Part shown: piece by piece, positions 57,441 through 59,944 of the stretch
How the letters are laid out: each line of letters opens with the position of its first letter
Position numbering within the stretch: the stretch's first letter is position 1
Source: Rhizopus sp. PT2906
Taxonomy: Eukaryota > Mucoromycota > Mucoromycetes > Mucorales > Rhizopodaceae
Direction of reading: 5' to 3'
NCBI GenBank assembly: GCA_025529335.1
Contig: JAMYHX010000250.1
Span: 1-59,944 of the forward strand
DNA length: 59,944 nt
The notes under the pieces: model-generated
What the model was told of the DNA's origin: nothing
Database searches by the model: none
What the model saw: only the letters and a program-made list of their open reading frames with translations
Translations under genes and position numbers: made by a program

Positions 57441-59046
57441 CTATTGGACAGACATCATATTGTCCATAGACAAATTGCCTTCCATTTGCTCTCTAGCAAA
57501 CATTTCAAAGAATTCGAAAATAACTAAAACACTGATCAAGATGCCAGAACCAGTACCAATACATCCAAGAATATCGGCTGTGGTAGACATGAGGGCTAAT
57601 GTGGCACCACCGACAGAGGCAGCAGGAAGAATGACACGGTTGAGTTCCTTATACATCGAGATATCACGGTAGCCAGCAATGGTAACTTGTTGATCTTTGA
57701 GTTTTTTAGCTACATCGCGAGAAGAGCAGCCAGAAATGTCAGTCCACAACTTTGACAGGTAGGCACAAGTGATGATCGTGAGTGCAGCATAGATCAGGGT
57801 ATGAATAGGGTGGAAAACAGCATCGACCAAACCATGAGGAGCAGAAAGATAGTAAGCAATACCACCCACAGGAGCAAGAAGGCCACTGTCGTCAAAGGTT
57901 CCCCAGACACCAAGAACATGGACAAGGAAGTTGTTTTCAAAATAAGTGTAAAGTAAGTAAGAGACGAGTAACACATTGGCATATAAGGCAGACTGGAGGA
58001 TGACTGGCATGGCAGATGTATAGAAGAGTCTGATAGGATAACTTGCACGCTGGCTACGCATACGGTTAGACTTGACGGACAATTCAACACGGAAACCTAA
58101 GAGATAGGTAGTGAATGCAAACATTGCGATGGTAGCAATAGCGCTCATAGCGTTGGGAAGATCAGGGCGATAAAAGGCATCCTTGAGTGCACGAATCTTG
58201 CTGCTACGAGATCCCAAGAGATGGAATACGGAAACAATGGCGCCTTCATACTCATTACCACGATAGGTTGCAACAGAAGAAAATGACAAGAGCTTCCAAA
58301 ATACATTTTGACTGACACTAGCAGCAATAAAGATGTTGATGCCAGAACCTAAGCCATAGCCCTTTTGAAGCAATTCGTCCAAGAGTAAGATGACGACAGA
58401 AGAAGAAACGAGTTGTAAAACTAAAAGAGCACTTCCGACAGTTCCAATATCACTGGGGTTTCCATAGTGACCAGCAAGGACAAGAAGGATGGCTTGTGAG
58501 GCAGCAATCAAGATAGCAAACACTAAAGTGATGTTTAATGCGTGTCTTTTTTCTTTTCTATATTTTCTTACACTTTTGAGCACCAGAGAACAAGGCGCGG
58601 TCTTGTCTCAAACTGAAATCAACACGGAAGAAATTGGCAGCAGCCAAGAACTGGATGATCATACCAGAAGTAAGAATAGGGAGAACACCAAGTTCGGTAA
58701 GAGTGCCTCGGTTAGAAGCCAAGACGGTACGTAACCAGTAAAGAGGATCAGATGAATCTGATGATTTGATTCCATAAAGAGGTAATTGAGACATGACCAT
58801 ATAGGCTAAAAGAGCCACACCAGTATAAACTATTCTTTCATAAAATGGCACCTGTTGAATGATGCGTTGAGTGAGCTGTCATTCTTCATCATCTGAGCAT
58901 ATTACCTTTCGATCAGGTGGGGCAATATCAGGAAGTAGAGCCATAAAAGGCTTAAAGAGAGAAAGTACCCTGACTAGAGTAGGGATATAAGTATTCTTCC
59001 TAAGCACACACACACGCACACACACTCAATAATACTTACGGCCCAT
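57441..59046 (-). CDS. SEC61: Sec61 translocon alpha subunit
   Basis: Four exons (59040-59046, 58906-58973, 58572-58851, 57441-58522) give 478 residues (yeast 480). The first exon is only 7 nt (Met, Gly and one base). Sequence: MGLRVLSLFKPFMALLPDIA, PPDRKVPFYERIVYTG, SQLPLYGI (plug region), DPLYWLRTVLASNRGTLTEL, IIQFLAAANF, QDRALFSGAQKLFAILIAA, ELLQKGYGLGSGINIFIAA, and FRVELSVKSNRMRSQRASYP, continuing IRLFYTSAMPVILQSALYAN. The C-terminal part contains LKDQQVTIAGYRD. It forms the ER protein-conducting channel with Sec61 beta and gamma. Intron 3 follows GAQK|L with donor GTAAGA; the short overlapping frame just upstream is intronic. Confidence 0.96.
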
Positions 59047-59218
59047 GTTTTTTGAAATTTTTAAACACGCGGAAAAGCAGTAAGAAAAAAAAAAAAAAAA
59101 GGAAAAGAGAAGGGAAGTTTGAGAACATGTAAACACAACCAATCACAGAAAAGAGAATATTGGCCAATCATCATTGACTAAGTAAAAAAAACAAAATGCA
59201 CAGACAGTGTAACAATAT
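59047..59218. promoter_or_regulatory. SEC61 upstream region
   Basis: Purine-rich on plus (about 59083-59117, an A-tract then GGAAAAGAGAAGGGAAG), i.e. C/T-rich on the SEC61 coding strand, ~40-70 nt upstream of the ATG. The rest is AT-rich and borders the stop of the UPF0662 gene. Confidence 0.5.
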
Positions 59219-59944
59219 TTATTCTAAAGGTGTCAGTTGAGGAGAGTTTGCGTTACTTTCTGACTCTTCTCTTAATGAATTCAGAATGCCATAACATTCT
59301 TCGAGAATATCGATACATAAACCTTGGCCTATAACAATAATGAATAAAAAGGCAGACAGTGTATTTATTTATTACCTTCTGGGATATTGCCTCTATCATC
59401 ATAGAATTTACCGTCCTTTTTCAAGTTGTCAATGCTTGATAGTTTCATCTGGTATGGATAAAGTTCCTCTGAAGAGCAAGGAGCTCCAAGCTTCTTTACA
59501 GCCATCAGACATTGACGAACGCTTGTCAGTTGGTTATAAACAGGCATCAGTGACTCTGACACGGGCACACTTTCACTTAGTAGCACGAATATGATTCGGT
59601 AGCATTTATGAAGCAAGAAGTCAAGAACAGCCTGTCCTTCTGGTGCAACACCATTGTTATCAATGAATTTTCCTACTAAATCTGGGTTCACATTTCCTTC
59701 ATGATCGACACAGCTATACTTCATCTTGACTATATCATAAAGCTGATGCTGATATGTGAACAAATCCGTCTGGCGCAATGTCCACCGATGAGTGAGTTCT
59801 AATCTCTCCAGCTGGTTCTTAATTTCTAAAAGTCGTTCACGAATACTCTGTAACGCAGGAGAAAAGTCTTCACTACAAGATAAAAGGACATCATGCGACC
59901 AAAAGTATAATTGCTCGAGTAGAGTAACCAAGACGCCTTGTCCT
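59219..59944 (-). CDS. UPF0662/DUF2408 family protein (5' end beyond window)
   Basis: Two exons are seen (59376 to the window edge, and 59219-59328), ~225 residues of C-terminal part; the frame is open to the end of the window. It is largely alpha-helical: LLEQLYFWSHDVLLSC, LLEIKNQLERLELTHRWTLR, then FTYQHQLYDIVKMKY and VDHEGNVNPDLVGKFIDNNG. It continues with SVRQCLMAVKKLGAPC, KFYDDRGNIPEG and the final CIDILEECYGIL. The repeated helix blocks each followed by (D)xxGNxPEG match fungal DUF2408 (UPF0662) proteins, whose function is not established. The last exon ends in a polar tail (SESNANSPQLTPLE). Confidence 0.8.

Overview
The window looks like nuclear DNA of an early-diverging (Mucoromycota, probably mucoralean) fungus. 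The evidence is AT-rich sequence, many short GT-AG introns (about 45-110 nt), a GPI-type chitin deacetylase, fungal Dbp7, Met8, Hom3-type and UPF0662 genes, and a dense background of decayed eukaryotic transposons. All gene models were spliced by hand from donor/acceptor sites and reading-frame continuity; stated protein lengths come from exon sums that close in frame.

Layout. 0-0.3 kb: a Helitron fragment joined to a DDE transposase fragment. 1.0-2.4 kb: a secreted pepsin-like protein that lacks a catalytic Asp. 3.9-4.6 kb: histone H3 (4 introns). 4.7-6.5 kb: aspartokinase (6 introns). 6.8-10.5 kb: a repeat copy, a PD-(D/E)XK-like relic and a tyrosine-recombinase relic meeting at a 57-T run. 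10.5-12.7 kb: an FLVCR-like MFS transporter. 13.4-14.4 kb: an unknown protein. 15.2-24.9 kb: a 3,209-residue spectraplakin-like protein (two CH domains, long coiled-coil rod, GAS2 domain). 25-30.5 kb: a mobile-element graveyard around a Met8 siroheme gene with one frameshift, including a Fanzor/TnpB-like relic and two copies of a repeat. 30.9-34.3 kb: an ADF-H/PH protein and a NIPA-type Mg transporter. 34.4-37.0 kb: no gene seen. 37.0-41.6 kb: DUF2358, FIST and Dbp7 helicase genes. 42.2-48.9 kb: sugar transporter, Pus1, Rrp43/EXOSC8, a Mig1-like zinc-finger protein and a small heat-shock protein. 48.9-50.4 kb: a Helitron fragment and a second TnpB-like relic. 50.4-53.0 kb: no gene seen. 53.0-54.4 kb: chitin deacetylase. 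54.9-55.5 kb: a perfect hairpin and a Tc1 relic. 55.9-56.6 kb: a small gene resembling a serine-recombinase fold. 57.4-59.05 kb: Sec61 alpha. 59.2 kb to the end: a partial UPF0662/DUF2408 gene.

The intact genes are mostly unrelated housekeeping genes: chromatin, Asp-family amino-acid and siroheme synthesis, ribosome biogenesis, RNA decay, tRNA modification, ER translocation, transport and cell wall. There is no operon-like logic. The points that stand out are the fungal spectraplakin-like protein, relics of at least seven mobile-element families (two TnpB-like), a probable pseudo-protease, and a recurrent C/T-rich tract on the coding strand just upstream of start codons.
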